This document shows, one piece after another, positions 24,164 to 33,900 of a stretch of DNA of 35,978 nucleotides. This stretch comes from DALYJJ01 sp031969915 (GTDB lineage Bacteria; Acidobacteriota; Terriglobia; Bryobacterales; Bryobacteraceae). The translations under genes were made by a program, and so were the position numbers. The notes beneath the pieces were generated by a model. That model was given only the letters and a program-made list of their open reading frames with translations, did no database searches and had not been told where the DNA came from. Within the stretch, counting starts at the first letter, position 1. Each line of letters opens with the position of its first letter. The stretch lies in contig DALYJJ010000057.1 of the NCBI GenBank assembly GCA_031969915.1, forward strand, positions 1 through 35,978, given 5' to 3'.

Positions 24164-25594
24164 ATGAAGCTTTCGACTAGGATGTACGGTTCCTTGGGTG
24201 GTCTCTTAGCGGCTGGCGCGATTCTCGCCGGCGCCTCTATCTACAATCAGCGCGCCTTGTCGAGCGAACTGGAAACCGCGATCAACAGCACCACCCGGAA
24301 GATCGATCTCGTTACCTCAATGAAGGCGTTGGTCTGGGAGGCGGAAACGCATAAGAGGGGCGCGTTTCTGGCGTCCGTTCTGGGCGATCAGGCGCTCATG
24401 ATGGGCTTCGATCAGAAATGGACTCAGAGCATGGGACGTTTGCGCGGCGCTATGGCGGCGGTAGAGCCGCTGCTGGACGACGAACAAGGGAGGGCCGCAA
24501 TGGCGAAGATGAAGGCCACCGCGGATGCCTATGAACCCCTGGTGAAGGAGTTTCTTTCTCTGGTTAAGTCCGGGCGTGCGAAAGAAGTCGAACGACTCGT
24601 GCCGAGGATCGTTCCGCTGGTCGATCAATTCGACGCTATTGGAAACGACTTGATCTCGCAGCAGCGGCAGTTGCTCGAGGAGGCGAAGGCGGACGCGAAC
24701 CAGGTGTCGACGCGATCCAACGTGATGAGCGTTCTTTTCGCTGTTCTACTGGCCGGCACGGGGGTGATGGCGATGATCACAACCCGGTCAACGGTGAACA
24801 CGCTGGAGCGAGCCGTGGTTGAACTGGGCGAAGGATCGAAGCAGGTGGCGCGGGCCGCGCGCCAGATCTCGCAATCCAGCCAGGAGCTTTCGCTGGCGTC
24901 CAACTCCCAGGCAACCTCGCTCGAAGAGACTTCGGCGTCGACGCAGGAGATCAACTCGATGACTGCAAGGAATGCCGGGAGCTCAAAGGTCGCCGCGGAG
25001 CGCGCGGCGGCGGCGGCCAAGCGCGTCGAAGAGGCGGGTGGCTATTTGAAGGAACTGGTGAACTCCATGGATGAGATCGTCAAGTCCTCGTCCGAGATCT
25101 CGAAGATCATTCAAGTGATCGACGGAATCGCTTTCCAGACCAACATTCTCGCTCTCAACGCGGCGGTGGAAGCGGCCCGGGCCGGCGAACTGGGTATGGG
25201 CTTCGCGGTGGTTGCCGACGAGGTTCGCAATCTCGCTCAGCGCTCCGCCCAAGCGGCCAAAGACACCGCTTCGCTGATTGAAGGCGCGATTCAGCGAACA
25301 CAGGAAGGCAAGGCGCGGCTGGCCAGCGTGACCAGCGCTGTTTCGGGCGTGACCGACGACGCCACACAGGTCATGACATTGGCCGACGAGGTGAACTGCG
25401 GCAGCGCGGAACAGGCGCGCGGCATTGCGCAAGTGGCTAGCGCGATCCAACAGATGGAACAGGTGACGCAGCAAGTGGCGGCCAGTTCGGAGGAGGCGGC
25501 GTCGGCGGGTGAGGAGCTAGCCGCCCAGGCGCAGAGCGTCGATCAAACCGTCGATCGGCTGTCCGAGCTCGTATACGGGAGTAACCGGCGTTAG
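24164..25594 (+). CDS. Methyl-accepting chemotaxis protein without HAMP domain
   Basis: A 476-residue transmembrane chemoreceptor. TM1 spans about 9-27, a periplasmic helical (4HB-type) sensor about 28-186, TM2 about 187-206, and the cytoplasmic signalling domain about 225-470. The hairpin tip IAFQTNILALNAAVEAARAG (322-341) through GFAVVADEVRNLAQRS is the binding site for CheA/CheW. Only about 20 residues separate TM2 from the signalling helices, too few for a HAMP domain. Gln/Glu-rich helices (LEETSASTQE, MEQVTQQVAASSEEA) are candidate methylation sites. The C-terminal CheR-docking pentapeptide is absent. No other chemotaxis gene is nearby. The ligand is unknown, but the neighbouring sugar cluster makes a sugar acid a reasonable guess. 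Confidence 0.92.
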   Translation: MKLSTRMYGSLGGLLAAGAILAGASIYNQRALSSELETAINSTTRKIDLVTSMKALVWEAETHKRGAFLASVLGDQALMMGFDQKWTQSMGRLRGAMAAVEPLLDDEQGRAAMAKMKATADAYEPLVKEFLSLVKSGRAKEVERLVPRIVPLVDQFDAIGNDLISQQRQLLEEAKADANQVSTRSNVMSVLFAVLLAGTGVMAMITTRSTVNTLERAVVELGEGSKQVARAARQISQSSQELSLASNSQATSLEETSASTQEINSMTARNAGSSKVAAERAAAAAKRVEEAGGYLKELVNSMDEIVKSSSEISKIIQVIDGIAFQTNILALNAAVEAARAGELGMGFAVVADEVRNLAQRSAQAAKDTASLIEGAIQRTQEGKARLASVTSAVSGVTDDATQVMTLADEVNCGSAEQARGIAQVASAIQQMEQVTQQVAASSEEAASAGEELAAQAQSVDQTVDRLSELVYGSNRR

Positions 25595-25625
25595 GCGGTG
25601 CGCGGTGCTCCGGCCCGGGCGAAGA

Positions 25626-27590
25626 TCAGGCTTCGATCGCGAGGACGGCGTGGACGTCAATGCGCGGTACGGTGACCCCCCGCTCGGCGTCGATGACGAG
25701 TTCACGGTCGTGGGGTAGGAGCACCACGCGCCCCGGCCGTTGCGTGAAGCGGACGGACACGGGTCCCACCGGCGGGATGTAGTCGGACGTCGAGTAATCG
25801 CCCGCCACCTGCATGCCGGACGCATTGAGCAGATGCAGATACGTTCTCCCGTCTTTTCGGCGGAGAGCGCTTTCAACCACCGGCGGCGCTTCGATTTCGT
25901 AAGCCGGCCGGAACAGTTGCCTGGCCAGCCGCCCCACGAAGCGTCGCACTTCAGGCGCGTGCGTGGCGGCGAAGGCAGCGCCGATCGCGCCGGGCACAAG
26001 AATCAGACGGCCCGAACGCACCGCCGCCGCCGAGCCATCGCGCGCGGCGTCGAAGGTCGGGTAGCGCCGCTCGATCACGGCTTCGGCAGGAGCATCGACA
26101 TCCTGCCAGATGCCGCTGACATTGCCGAACGACTCGTCGCCGGGGACGAACGCGTTGGTCTGCGCCGGCGCGCCGCGAAGCGCGCATCCCGCAGCCGTGG
26201 CGAACATCGCGGCGTTCGCCGCGCCGGCGGCGATCACGCCTGCCCCGGCTCTCAGGCAGGCGAGCACCGCATCGCGCATGTCCTCGCCGATATCCGCCCA
26301 TTCGGGCACGACCACCAGCGGGTACCGCGGCCCCACCTCCGCGAACTTCCAATCGGGAATCACGTCCACCGAATAGCCGCATTCCACCAGCGCGTCGATG
26401 AAACCGCGCGCCGGGCTCACGGCCGCGCCCCAGCCGCCGAACAGTCTCTTCGCCGTGCGGTACAGCGTCCGCTTTGAGAACAGCACGCCCACCTGCGGCA
26501 CGCTCTCCGACTTGTGGCTCGCGGCCTGCCGCGCGCGGCAGAAGCCGGCCACCGTGCCCATCACTTCGATCAAGCGCTCGTCGAGCTTCCCTGCCCGGGT
26601 GGGCTGATAGTAGATCTGGAACCCGCCGCCCTGCGCAAGGACCACCGACGCCTCCTGTTGCAGCGCCACGGCCGACTTGTGCACATTGCCGACGGAGTTG
26701 TTCCGCCCCCACTGAAAGCCCCACGCCATCAGGTCCCACGGCTTGCCGATCTGCGCGAGATAGCGCGCTTCCAGGCGCGCCGAGGAGATGCTGGCGTTGC
26801 CGAGGAAGTCGCCGCTCACAAAGTCCACCGGAAGTTCAGGACGCTCCGGCACGTAGGTCGAGTAGAGCCAGTTGCTCGCGATCTGGAAGCGCGGACGGAA
26901 CCGGTGTAACTCGTCCGCGTAGTGGCGGACGTAGTCGCGAAAGCGCTGCCGATTGAATTCGAGGAACTCCTGCCAGCGCGGATCGCCGGGCGTCTTCGGC
27001 AGCGGCGCGCCGAAGGCCTTCGCCGCGGCCTCGGAGTAGTCGGGCTGCACGGACCAGCACTCGCCGTCCACCCACACGCCGTCCAGGTCGTAGCGCGCGG
27101 CCGCCTCCTTCAACTGCGGGATCATGCGTTGATCCACGTACGGTCCGAACACGCTGGTGTTGTTGGGATCGGGCTTGCCGTCCGGACCCACGCGCGCCCA
27201 CTCGGGGTGGTCGGCGACGGCAACGGAATCCCAGACGCCGGAGAAATGGATGAACAGCCCCACGCCGTGGCGCGCCGTCACCTTGCGCCAGATCGCAAGC
27301 GAATCGCGCACGATGCCGCTGGCGGGGCGGCTCACCTTCGACTCGTAGCCCAGGAAACCGGCGTGGCCCTTGCAATCGTACTGCACGTAGTCCGGCTTCA
27401 CGCGCGCGAGGAAGCGCTCTACCATTTCTTCCGAAACGTCGCGGCCCAACGCCGTGTCCTTGTCGTTCGGGTGCAGGTCAAAGTGCATGCCGAAGAAGCA
27501 CTCGCTGCGCCGCAGCGGCGTCTTTTGCGCGGCCAGTGGCGCCGCCGGCGCCAGCGCGGCCATTCGGGCGAAATCCCGTCGGGTCCACAT
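25626..27590 (-). CDS. Exported GH29/alpha-L-fucosidase-like glycoside hydrolase
   Basis: A 654-residue protein. MWTRRDFARMAALAPAAPLAAQ is a Tat signal. The following TIM barrel (about 30-380) resembles alpha-L-fucosidase-like families: FGMHFDLHPND, GLFIHFSGVWD, and LDGVWVDGECW with D175 as nucleophile candidate. After the barrel comes a Rossmann-like domain (about 365-520; VGVLFSKRTLY, YPLVVVPEWADIG) like the trimerisation domain of GH42-type enzymes, then a C-terminal beta domain. It probably cleaves a sugar residue outside the cytoplasm. It stands alone on this strand, back to back with the STAS gene and convergent with the chemoreceptor gene (31-bp gap). Family assignment is by motif pattern and not certain. 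Confidence 0.7.
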   Translation of the reverse strand: MWTRRDFARMAALAPAAPLAAQKTPLRRSECFFGMHFDLHPNDKDTALGRDVSEEMVERFLARVKPDYVQYDCKGHAGFLGYESKVSRPASGIVRDSLAIWRKVTARHGVGLFIHFSGVWDSVAVADHPEWARVGPDGKPDPNNTSVFGPYVDQRMIPQLKEAAARYDLDGVWVDGECWSVQPDYSEAAAKAFGAPLPKTPGDPRWQEFLEFNRQRFRDYVRHYADELHRFRPRFQIASNWLYSTYVPERPELPVDFVSGDFLGNASISSARLEARYLAQIGKPWDLMAWGFQWGRNNSVGNVHKSAVALQQEASVVLAQGGGFQIYYQPTRAGKLDERLIEVMGTVAGFCRARQAASHKSESVPQVGVLFSKRTLYRTAKRLFGGWGAAVSPARGFIDALVECGYSVDVIPDWKFAEVGPRYPLVVVPEWADIGEDMRDAVLACLRAGAGVIAAGAANAAMFATAAGCALRGAPAQTNAFVPGDESFGNVSGIWQDVDAPAEAVIERRYPTFDAARDGSAAAVRSGRLILVPGAIGAAFAATHAPEVRRFVGRLARQLFRPAYEIEAPPVVESALRRKDGRTYLHLLNASGMQVAGDYSTSDYIPPVGPVSVRFTQRPGRVVLLPHDRELVIDAERGVTVPRIDVHAVLAIEA

Positions 27591-27596
27591 CGCTAC

Positions 27597-27605
27597 TACA
27601 ATATA
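27597..27605. promoter_or_regulatory. Shared AT-rich core of two divergent promoters
   Basis: Only 23 bp separate the divergent GH29-like and STAS starts. TACAAT (27597-27602, + strand) and TATATT (27600-27605, - strand) overlap and both fit a -10 box. The leaders would be very short in both directions, and no clear -35 box is seen. Confidence 0.35.
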
Positions 27606-27613
27606 GAAGTCCT

Positions 27614-28027
27614 ATGAGCCTGGATATCCTGGAGCGCGAGCGCGAAGGCGTGACGATCGTCGACCTGAAAGGCCGCCTGACGGTGGGGGAGGGCGTCTCG
27701 CAGTTACGCGAGCATCTCAACAAGCTCACGTCGGAAGCCCGCACGAAGATCGTGCTCAACCTGCAGAACGTCGATTACATCGATTCGACGGGCCTCGGAA
27801 CGCTGGTCATTTGCTTCACCAGCAACAAGAAGGCGGGCGGACAACTGAAGCTGCTCAATCTCAACAAGCGGAACATCGAACTGCTGGTGCTTACCAAACT
27901 CACCACCGTGTTCGAGCTCTTCACCGACGAACAGGACGCGGTAAACAGTTTCTTCCCGGACCGCGAAATCAAGCGCTTCGATATCCTGAGCTTCGTGCAG
28001 CAGCAGCGGCGCTCGGAAGAGAGTTGA
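27614..28027 (+). CDS. STAS-domain protein (anti-sigma factor antagonist-like)
   Basis: A 137-residue protein with a complete STAS domain (about 1-110), as in SpoIIAA/RsbV anti-anti-sigma factors. The phosphoacceptor serine is S58 in YIDSTGLGTLV. Unphosphorylated forms bind an anti-sigma kinase and free a sigma factor; no kinase or sigma gene is in the window. A charged ~25-residue tail (DREIKRFDILSFVQQQ) follows the domain. ATG 27614 begins the conserved LDILEREREGVTIVDLKGR. The stop overlaps the TTG start of the amidase gene, so the two are co-expressed without an obvious functional link. Confidence 0.9.
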   Translation: MSLDILEREREGVTIVDLKGRLTVGEGVSQLREHLNKLTSEARTKIVLNLQNVDYIDSTGLGTLVICFTSNKKAGGQLKLLNLNKRNIELLVLTKLTTVFELFTDEQDAVNSFFPDREIKRFDILSFVQQQRRSEES

Positions 28028-29382
28028 GCGCGCCCAACCGGCTGCCGCTCCGGCAGCAGGCGTCGCTCCTTCGCTCCCGTGCGCTCTCGCCCGTGGAATT
28101 GGTGGAGGCGCATCTGCGCGAGATCCGCGAGCGCAACCCCGCGATCAACGCCTTCGTATCGGTGTTCGAAGAGGAAGTGCTGGCCGCGGCCCGCGTCGCG
28201 CAAGACACGGAGCCTCGTGGGCCTCTGCACGGCGTGCCTGTCACGGTCAAGGACAGCTTCGATATCGAGGGCCGGCCAACGCTGTGCGGCAGCCGTCTGC
28301 GCCGCGGCCACAGGGCCGCCCGTGACTCGGCGGCCGTGCGCCGCTTTCGCGAGGCGGGGGCGATTCTCCTCGGCAAAACCAATACTCCGGAATTCCTCTA
28401 CAACTGGGAAACGGACAACCACGTCACGGGCCGGACCAACAACCCCTGGGACCCCACTCGGACCAGCGGCGGATCGAGCGGTGGAGAAGCGGCGGCGATC
28501 GCGGCCTTCTGCTCGGCTGGCGGCATTGGCAGCGACGGCGGCGGGTCGATCCGTTTCCCCGCGCATTGCTGCGGCATCGCGGGCTTGAAGCCGACGCCGG
28601 GACGGGTCTCCGCCGCGGGACACTTCCCGGAGATCGCGCATCCGGGCGGACTACTCGGCGTGGGCGGGCCGATGGCGCGGGACGCGGCCGACCTCCGCGT
28701 GCTGTTCGAAGTGCTGGCGGGCTACGATTGCGAGGATCCTTTCTCCGCTCCCGTTCCCTTGCGCTCTACGGACCTGAAGGGCCTGCGCATCGGGGTGATG
28801 GAACAATGGCCGGGCGTGCCGGTGCAGCCAGTGGTGGCTGAGGCCGTGCGGCGCGCCGCGGACGCGCTCGCCGGCCTCGGTTTCGCGGTGGAGCCATTCA
28901 CGCCCGCGGGCATGACGCTCGCCCCCGCCGTGTGGCAGTTCTTCTTCGTCGACGTCCCCGCGCCGTTCACGCGGCAGTTGATCGCCGGCCGCGAGGACGA
29001 GACGCACTGGACCGGCACGGAGTTGCTCCAACGTGTGGAGGGAAAGCCCGAGCCCACGGGGCGCGAGATCGTGGAGATGCTTGCCGTCCGCGACAAGCTG
29101 CGCGTTTCACTGCTGCTCCAGATGGCGCGCTACCCGGTGTTATTGCTGCCGCCATGCGCAACACTCGCCTTCCCGCACCGGCAGCGCACATGGCACACGC
29201 CGGCGCGCTCGATCGAGTATCTGGAAGCGATGGCGCCACTCACGCCGTTCAACCTGTTCGGCATGCCGGGCCTCGTGATTCCCTGGTCGAAAGTGGACGG
29301 CATCCCATGCGGCGTCCAACTCGCCGCCGCCCCTTACGGCGAGGAACTGCTCCTCGCTCTCGCTTCTCACCTGGAAAGGTAA
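28024..29382 (+). CDS. Amidase (amidase-signature family, GatA/FAAH-like)
   Basis: A 452-residue amidase-signature hydrolase. The Ser-cisSer-Lys triad is visible as K76 (VTVKDSF), S151 (TSGGSSGGE) and S175 (GGGSIRFPA), with the 24-residue spacing between the serines seen in FAAH. It hydrolyses an amide or similar bond in the cytoplasm; a GatCAB role is unlikely because no gatB or gatC is present and stand-alone amidases are common. The start is TTG 28024, overlapping the STAS stop (TTGA); the open frame upstream to 27811 is only the shadow of the STAS gene. The 3' end overlaps the convergent small gene by 16 bp. Confidence 0.88.
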   Translation: MSAPNRLPLRQQASLLRSRALSPVELVEAHLREIRERNPAINAFVSVFEEEVLAAARVAQDTEPRGPLHGVPVTVKDSFDIEGRPTLCGSRLRRGHRAARDSAAVRRFREAGAILLGKTNTPEFLYNWETDNHVTGRTNNPWDPTRTSGGSSGGEAAAIAAFCSAGGIGSDGGGSIRFPAHCCGIAGLKPTPGRVSAAGHFPEIAHPGGLLGVGGPMARDAADLRVLFEVLAGYDCEDPFSAPVPLRSTDLKGLRIGVMEQWPGVPVQPVVAEAVRRAADALAGLGFAVEPFTPAGMTLAPAVWQFFFVDVPAPFTRQLIAGREDETHWTGTELLQRVEGKPEPTGREIVEMLAVRDKLRVSLLLQMARYPVLLLPPCATLAFPHRQRTWHTPARSIEYLEAMAPLTPFNLFGMPGLVIPWSKVDGIPCGVQLAAAPYGEELLLALASHLER

Positions 29383-29837
29383 CCGCGCACGATCACGCTG
29401 TTCAAGCGGACCGGATCGCCCAGCGGCCCGGGCAGGACGTCCAGACAGAGGCGCCCGGCGGAAGACACAACGAAGCCGGTGGTCATCCGCTCACTCCGTC
29501 CGCCCAGGCCGGCGTTGTTGAGCATCACGGTGGATTCAAACGCGCGGCGGCGGATCTCGGGCTTGGCGAGGTTCTCGATCAACAACCGCAGGACCTGGAG
29601 CTGCGAAGGAAGCCCACTGTAGTAGTGCCAATCGACATCGGTGACCACGAGAGACATGCCCTCGGGCACGCGAAACGGAGCGCTTTGCGTGGACCCGTCG
29701 GGGAGGTTGCGGAAGAAATCGATCAAGGCCGGACCACACCCGCCGCGCACACCGGAGCGCATCTCCAGCACCACCATCTGGCTTGGATCGATTGCGAAGA
29801 CAGGCGCGATCGCCAGGATTGCGACAAGCAGTTTCAT
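29367..29837 (-). CDS. Small secreted protein of unknown function
   Basis: I do not recognise this 156-residue protein. MKLLVAILAIAPVFA is a clear Sec signal; the mature part is about 140 residues with alternating hydrophobic stretches (MSLVVTDVDWHYYSG, TTGFVVSSAGRLCLDV) that suggest a beta-sandwich. Two or three cysteines are present (GGCGPAL, RLCLDV). ATG 29837 is the start that gives the signal peptide; the frame is open further to 29915. It is divergent from the TIR/SIR2 module with 128 bp between, and it overlaps the amidase 3' end by 16 bp. Confidence 0.65.
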   Translation of the reverse strand: MKLLVAILAIAPVFAIDPSQMVVLEMRSGVRGGCGPALIDFFRNLPDGSTQSAPFRVPEGMSLVVTDVDWHYYSGLPSQLQVLRLLIENLAKPEIRRRAFESTVMLNNAGLGGRSERMTTGFVVSSAGRLCLDVLPGPLGDPVRLNSVIVRGYLSR

Positions 29838-29918
29838 ACCATCCGTTGGATGTTGCTCAGGGCCGCGCGGTTGCCATCGGCATGCCTCCTGCCCTCGGGC
29901 TTGCACGCGTGGCACTAC

Positions 29919-29945
29919 TTGGAGACCTTCACACCGTTTTATACT
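29919..29945 (+). promoter_or_regulatory. Possible promoter of the two-gene SIR2 module
   Basis: TATACT (29940-29945) matches the -10 consensus at 5 of 6 positions and ends 20 nt before ATG 29966. TTGGAG lies 15 nt upstream (29919-29924), a short spacer. This is the best candidate in the 128-bp divergent gap. Confidence 0.35.
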
Positions 29946-29965
29946 GGGACGCTCGGCACCGCTCT

Positions 29966-30940
29966 ATGAAGCCTCACCCGCAGGTGATCGTCCTTTGCGT
30001 GGGCGAAGAAGCTACGGCCATGGCCGGCGCCCTGGCGGCCGCCATCGAGAACGGCAACGCGCGCGTGGCGATCGAGTCCACTCCACCCCGAAGCCTCGAC
30101 AACGCGCCGGCCGTCGCCATCCTCATACCGCGCAAAGGCCGCCCGCGCGGCGCGGAACTCCTGAAGTGGGCCGAAGATGCCGGAGCCAAGCCCGCGATTC
30201 CCGTCCTGGTGGGCGAAGGGGCGACGGCCAGTCTCACCGGCCGCCGCGCTCTGCGCATGCGAACCACCGCCGAAGCGGGCCGCGTCGCCCGCCAGATCCT
30301 CGCCCTGGCCGGCCTTGGTCCCGAGGAGCGCCCGGTGATCGCGATCCGATACGCCCGGCCCGATTCGTGGGATGCCGAGCAACTTGCCAAGCACCTCTCC
30401 AAACGATTCCAGATCCTGCTCTCGCCCGACAGCGACAAGTGGCCGGAGGAGGCCGCCGCCCTACTCGCCCTCGCCGGCCCCGCTGCCTCCCCGTCCTCGG
30501 TGAACCGAATCGTGGCCAAGTGCGCGGAAGCCGGCACGCCCGCGCTCGCCGTGGCCGTCGGCGCCGCCGAGGCCGCCGGAAGCCACGCCGCCGAGTGGCT
30601 CGGGAACGACACGGTCCGTTTCTTCACCCTCCGCAAGGCGCACTATCGGGAGGATGTCGACGAACTCGCCGAACGCATCGAAGCGCTTTTGAGCGGCGAA
30701 CCCGCAGCAGCCGACGCCCCAGCGCCCTTGCCTCTGCCCACCGGCGCGGGCCGCTATCGCTTCGCCTACCAGGCAGCCTTCGAAGCCCCTCAGCGCTTTG
30801 AGTTGCTCGAGAGCATGGAGGTCTCCGGGTTGCGCCGCGTGCTGCAGGAAATGGGCTCCGCCCGCATGGAGCAGCCGCCCAACGCCCTCTGGGGTGCATG
30901 GATGGAAGTCGTCCACAAGGACAAGCTGGAGCGCGAATAG
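29966..30940 (+). CDS. Protein with one or two TIR-like alpha/beta domains, partner of the SIR2-ATPase
   Basis: A 324-residue protein without signal or membrane segment and with no family I can name firmly. Two Rossmann-like units are visible. Unit 1 (about 5-115) reads VIVLCVG, AVAILIPRKGRPRGAELLKWAED, PAIPVLVG, the strand order of TIR domains, with E64 where TIR NADases keep their catalytic Glu. Unit 2 (about 122-245) reads VIAIRYARPDSWDAEQLAKHL, FQILLSPDSDKWPEE, PALAVAVGA and has no such Glu. A Pro/Ala linker (245-262) leads to a 60-residue tail. The stop TAG shares one base with the GTG start of the SIR2-ATPase gene (TAGTG), so the two are tightly coupled. It could equally be a receiver- or flavodoxin-like fold. 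Confidence 0.6.
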   Translation: MKPHPQVIVLCVGEEATAMAGALAAAIENGNARVAIESTPPRSLDNAPAVAILIPRKGRPRGAELLKWAEDAGAKPAIPVLVGEGATASLTGRRALRMRTTAEAGRVARQILALAGLGPEERPVIAIRYARPDSWDAEQLAKHLSKRFQILLSPDSDKWPEEAAALLALAGPAASPSSVNRIVAKCAEAGTPALAVAVGAAEAAGSHAAEWLGNDTVRFFTLRKAHYREDVDELAERIEALLSGEPAAADAPAPLPLPTGAGRYRFAYQAAFEAPQRFELLESMEVSGLRRVLQEMGSARMEQPPNALWGAWMEVVHKDKLERE

Positions 30941-33900
30941 TGCCGCCGGAGTCCACGGGCCGCAAACTCGACCGCCTGGCCGCCCGCATCGTCGCCGGCG
31001 ACGCCGTTTTCTTCATCGGCGCCGGCTTCTCGCTCGATAGCGAAGGCAACTTCGCCGGCGTACTGATCGGCCGCCTCCTGGCCCGCCTCGGCGCCATCCT
31101 CGACGCCATTCAAGAGGACGAAGGCCAGGCCCCGCGCGAACTCCTCGACCTCCGCCGGGACATCATCGAAGGCCTTGCCACCACCTTCTCCCTCGGTCGC
31201 GATTGCTGCTGGGGGCCGGAGCGCTTCCGCCAGAGCGTCAAGATCCTGGCCAACAACTACTACCTGATCAACGACTGGATCTGCACCGCCTTCGAACGGC
31301 TCCTCGCCCACCACGAAGCGCTCGCGCGCCTGGAGGGCCGCATCCGCGAATTGGAATCGCTGACCCCACAGCCTCCCACCCAACGCCTCGAAGCGTGGCG
31401 CTACGTCCCGTTGCTCGACCTCGGCCGCACCGCTGCCGGCAAGGCGCTTTTCCTCGATACCATGGGCTTCGCGGATCGCGGCGTGATGGCCGGCGACCCC
31501 CTCGCCGAATCTCTCACCGAAGTGGAACAGAGCTACCGGCAGCGCATCCGTCCGCGCCATTTCGTCCTGGCCTGGCTCGCTCTGGAAGGCGTCCTGCCCG
31601 CGGTGCTGACCACGAACTACGATCTCCTTCTAGAGGGCGCCTACCGCCTGGCCGGCCTCCAACCTCTGCCCGCCCCGCCAGGTTTTCAGCCCCATCCCGG
31701 TTTGCCGCGCCGCCGCCGGCTCCGTTACTTCACCCCGATCGCCGATGCGCACCAGTTCTTCACCGGCGGCGACGCTTTCCAATCCGCGGTCATCGTGAAG
31801 ATCCATGGCTGCGTCCGCCACTATCGCCAGGCGCGCCGGGCGGGCGAACGCGACGCCCGTGAGGTCGAATCCGCCGGCCGCGGGGCGATGAGCGATCTGC
31901 ACGGCGATGGGGCCCGCGCCTGGGCCGGCTCTCTTCCGGCCCTGGTTTTCACCTTTCGCGAAATCCAGAATTGGCGCGACGATTCCTGGTCGCGCGACTA
32001 CCTCCAGACGCTCCTGCGCACGCGCACCGTCGTGTTCGCCGGCTATAGCGGCTCCGACCCGGTTATCCACGACACTTTTCGCAGCGTGTATGAGGAGATG
32101 GCCTCCTATCTCCAGGAGCCGCCCGCCGCGTGCGGAGCCCCCTCCAGCGCCCCGGCATTCTTCTTCGATATCTCCGCCAACCGTGCCTTCCACGCCCTCG
32201 AAATCCTGCGCGCCGCCAGCCTCGCCGCGGGCGAAGCCGAATCTTCCCTCACCGCGCATCCCAACCTGCTGCCCTTCGAAATCGGGAGCGGCTTCCCGGG
32301 CCTGGACGAAATGATGCTCTGGCTGTTTCATCTCGCCTACCGCAAGATGCAGACCGAAGCCCTGGAGAGCGATCTGCGCCGCGCCGCCTACTCGCTGTTC
32401 GGACGGCCCTGTCCCGAAGCCGAAGCCGCCGCGATCGCCGCCAACTTCCGTTCCCTGGTGGAAGCCGAACAGCAGGCCGTCGACGCCTGCGGGCCACAGG
32501 ACCCCGAACGAAGCCGCCGCCGTCTCCGCCAACTCACCGGCTGGACCGCGGGTTTCCACCGCGCGCTGTTCCGCGAATTCGCCGCCGCCGACCTCCTCCT
32601 CCGCTCGCCCCAGAGCGCCAACTACGCCTACGCTGCCCTCCGTTGGCCGTGGTATGAGCCCATGAACGATCATCCGGAGTGGGCCGCCTGGGCGGTGGTC
32701 CTGGAACTCGCCCTGCGCCGGCGCGCCGCCGGTTGGGTGGGCGTTGCCGAAGACTGGCGGCAGCCTGGGTGGTGGATCGAACCCGCCAGTGGCGAGCGTC
32801 CTTCCGTCCTTCTGCCCGCGCGCCCGGCCGAGCAGATCCCGCGCGCCGCCCCCCGCCGCCGGCTCTCCATCGAGCTCCAGGAGCTGCGCCGCATGTCCTC
32901 GCGGCGCCGGGTGGAAGGCGGCCAGGACCTCCTTCCCGAACACACCTGGACGCTGCGCAGCGAAGCCGTGCCCTGGTGGCATGAGAACGACGCCAAACGG
33001 CTCGATGAAACTCCCTCGCCGCTCACCCTCTGGGCCTGGGCCGCCGGCATCGACGAAAGCCCCGCCGGCGCCGCCGATCGGGCGGACCAGTATTTCGGCG
33101 GGCGGCGCGGGAAGGGTGGCGTAACCATGGCCGGCCAGGCGGAAGCGAAAGTCGAAATGGCTCCTGAAGAATCCATCGCCGGCGCACTGGAAGCGATGAG
33201 CGTCCGCCGCTGCTCCACGCTCACCGAACTGTGGGGACTCGCCGTCGGCGATGTGCGCGCCGCCGTCTCTGCCCGCTTCGTCGTCGCTCCCAAGCTCCGC
33301 GTGCTCGAGCACCACGACCTGGCCCCGGCCCTCATCGTCTACGACCCGGGCCTCGCCGTCATCGGCCTTGTCGAGTTCCTCGACCTCGGCTCCGCCCACC
33401 TGGTCACCGAACTCACACAGCACATCGATCGCGCTGCGTATCTGCGCCAGCTCTGCCTGATCGAGGGGGAGCGCGCCCGCAAACACGCGCTGACCGTCGA
33501 ACTCGTGCTGGTCCTCCGCGGGGGCGAAGCGCTCGACTACGAAGATCGCGTGGGCACCGTGCTTCGCCGCATCGCACGTGAAACCGGGTACTTCCGTGTC
33601 ATCGGAGTCAACCTGCTGTATGAACAGCCCGACGGGACCTACCGCGAGAGCGATGTCCGGCGCGCCTTCTGCTGGCTCCTGGCCGACACGCGCAAGTGGC
33701 TCGCCGGCGCGCGCGAGTCGGAGCCGCCGCGGCTCTCCCTCAAGCTTGTGAACTACCGCCTCCCCGGCGTCCGCAAGTACCGTTTCGCCGCGGAAGCAGC
33801 ATTCCACGTCATCCACGGCTCCAACGGTTCCGGCAAGACCAGCCTCAGTGAATCCCTCGAACTCCTCGCCACGGGCACCGTCGAACGTCTCCAGCGCGAA

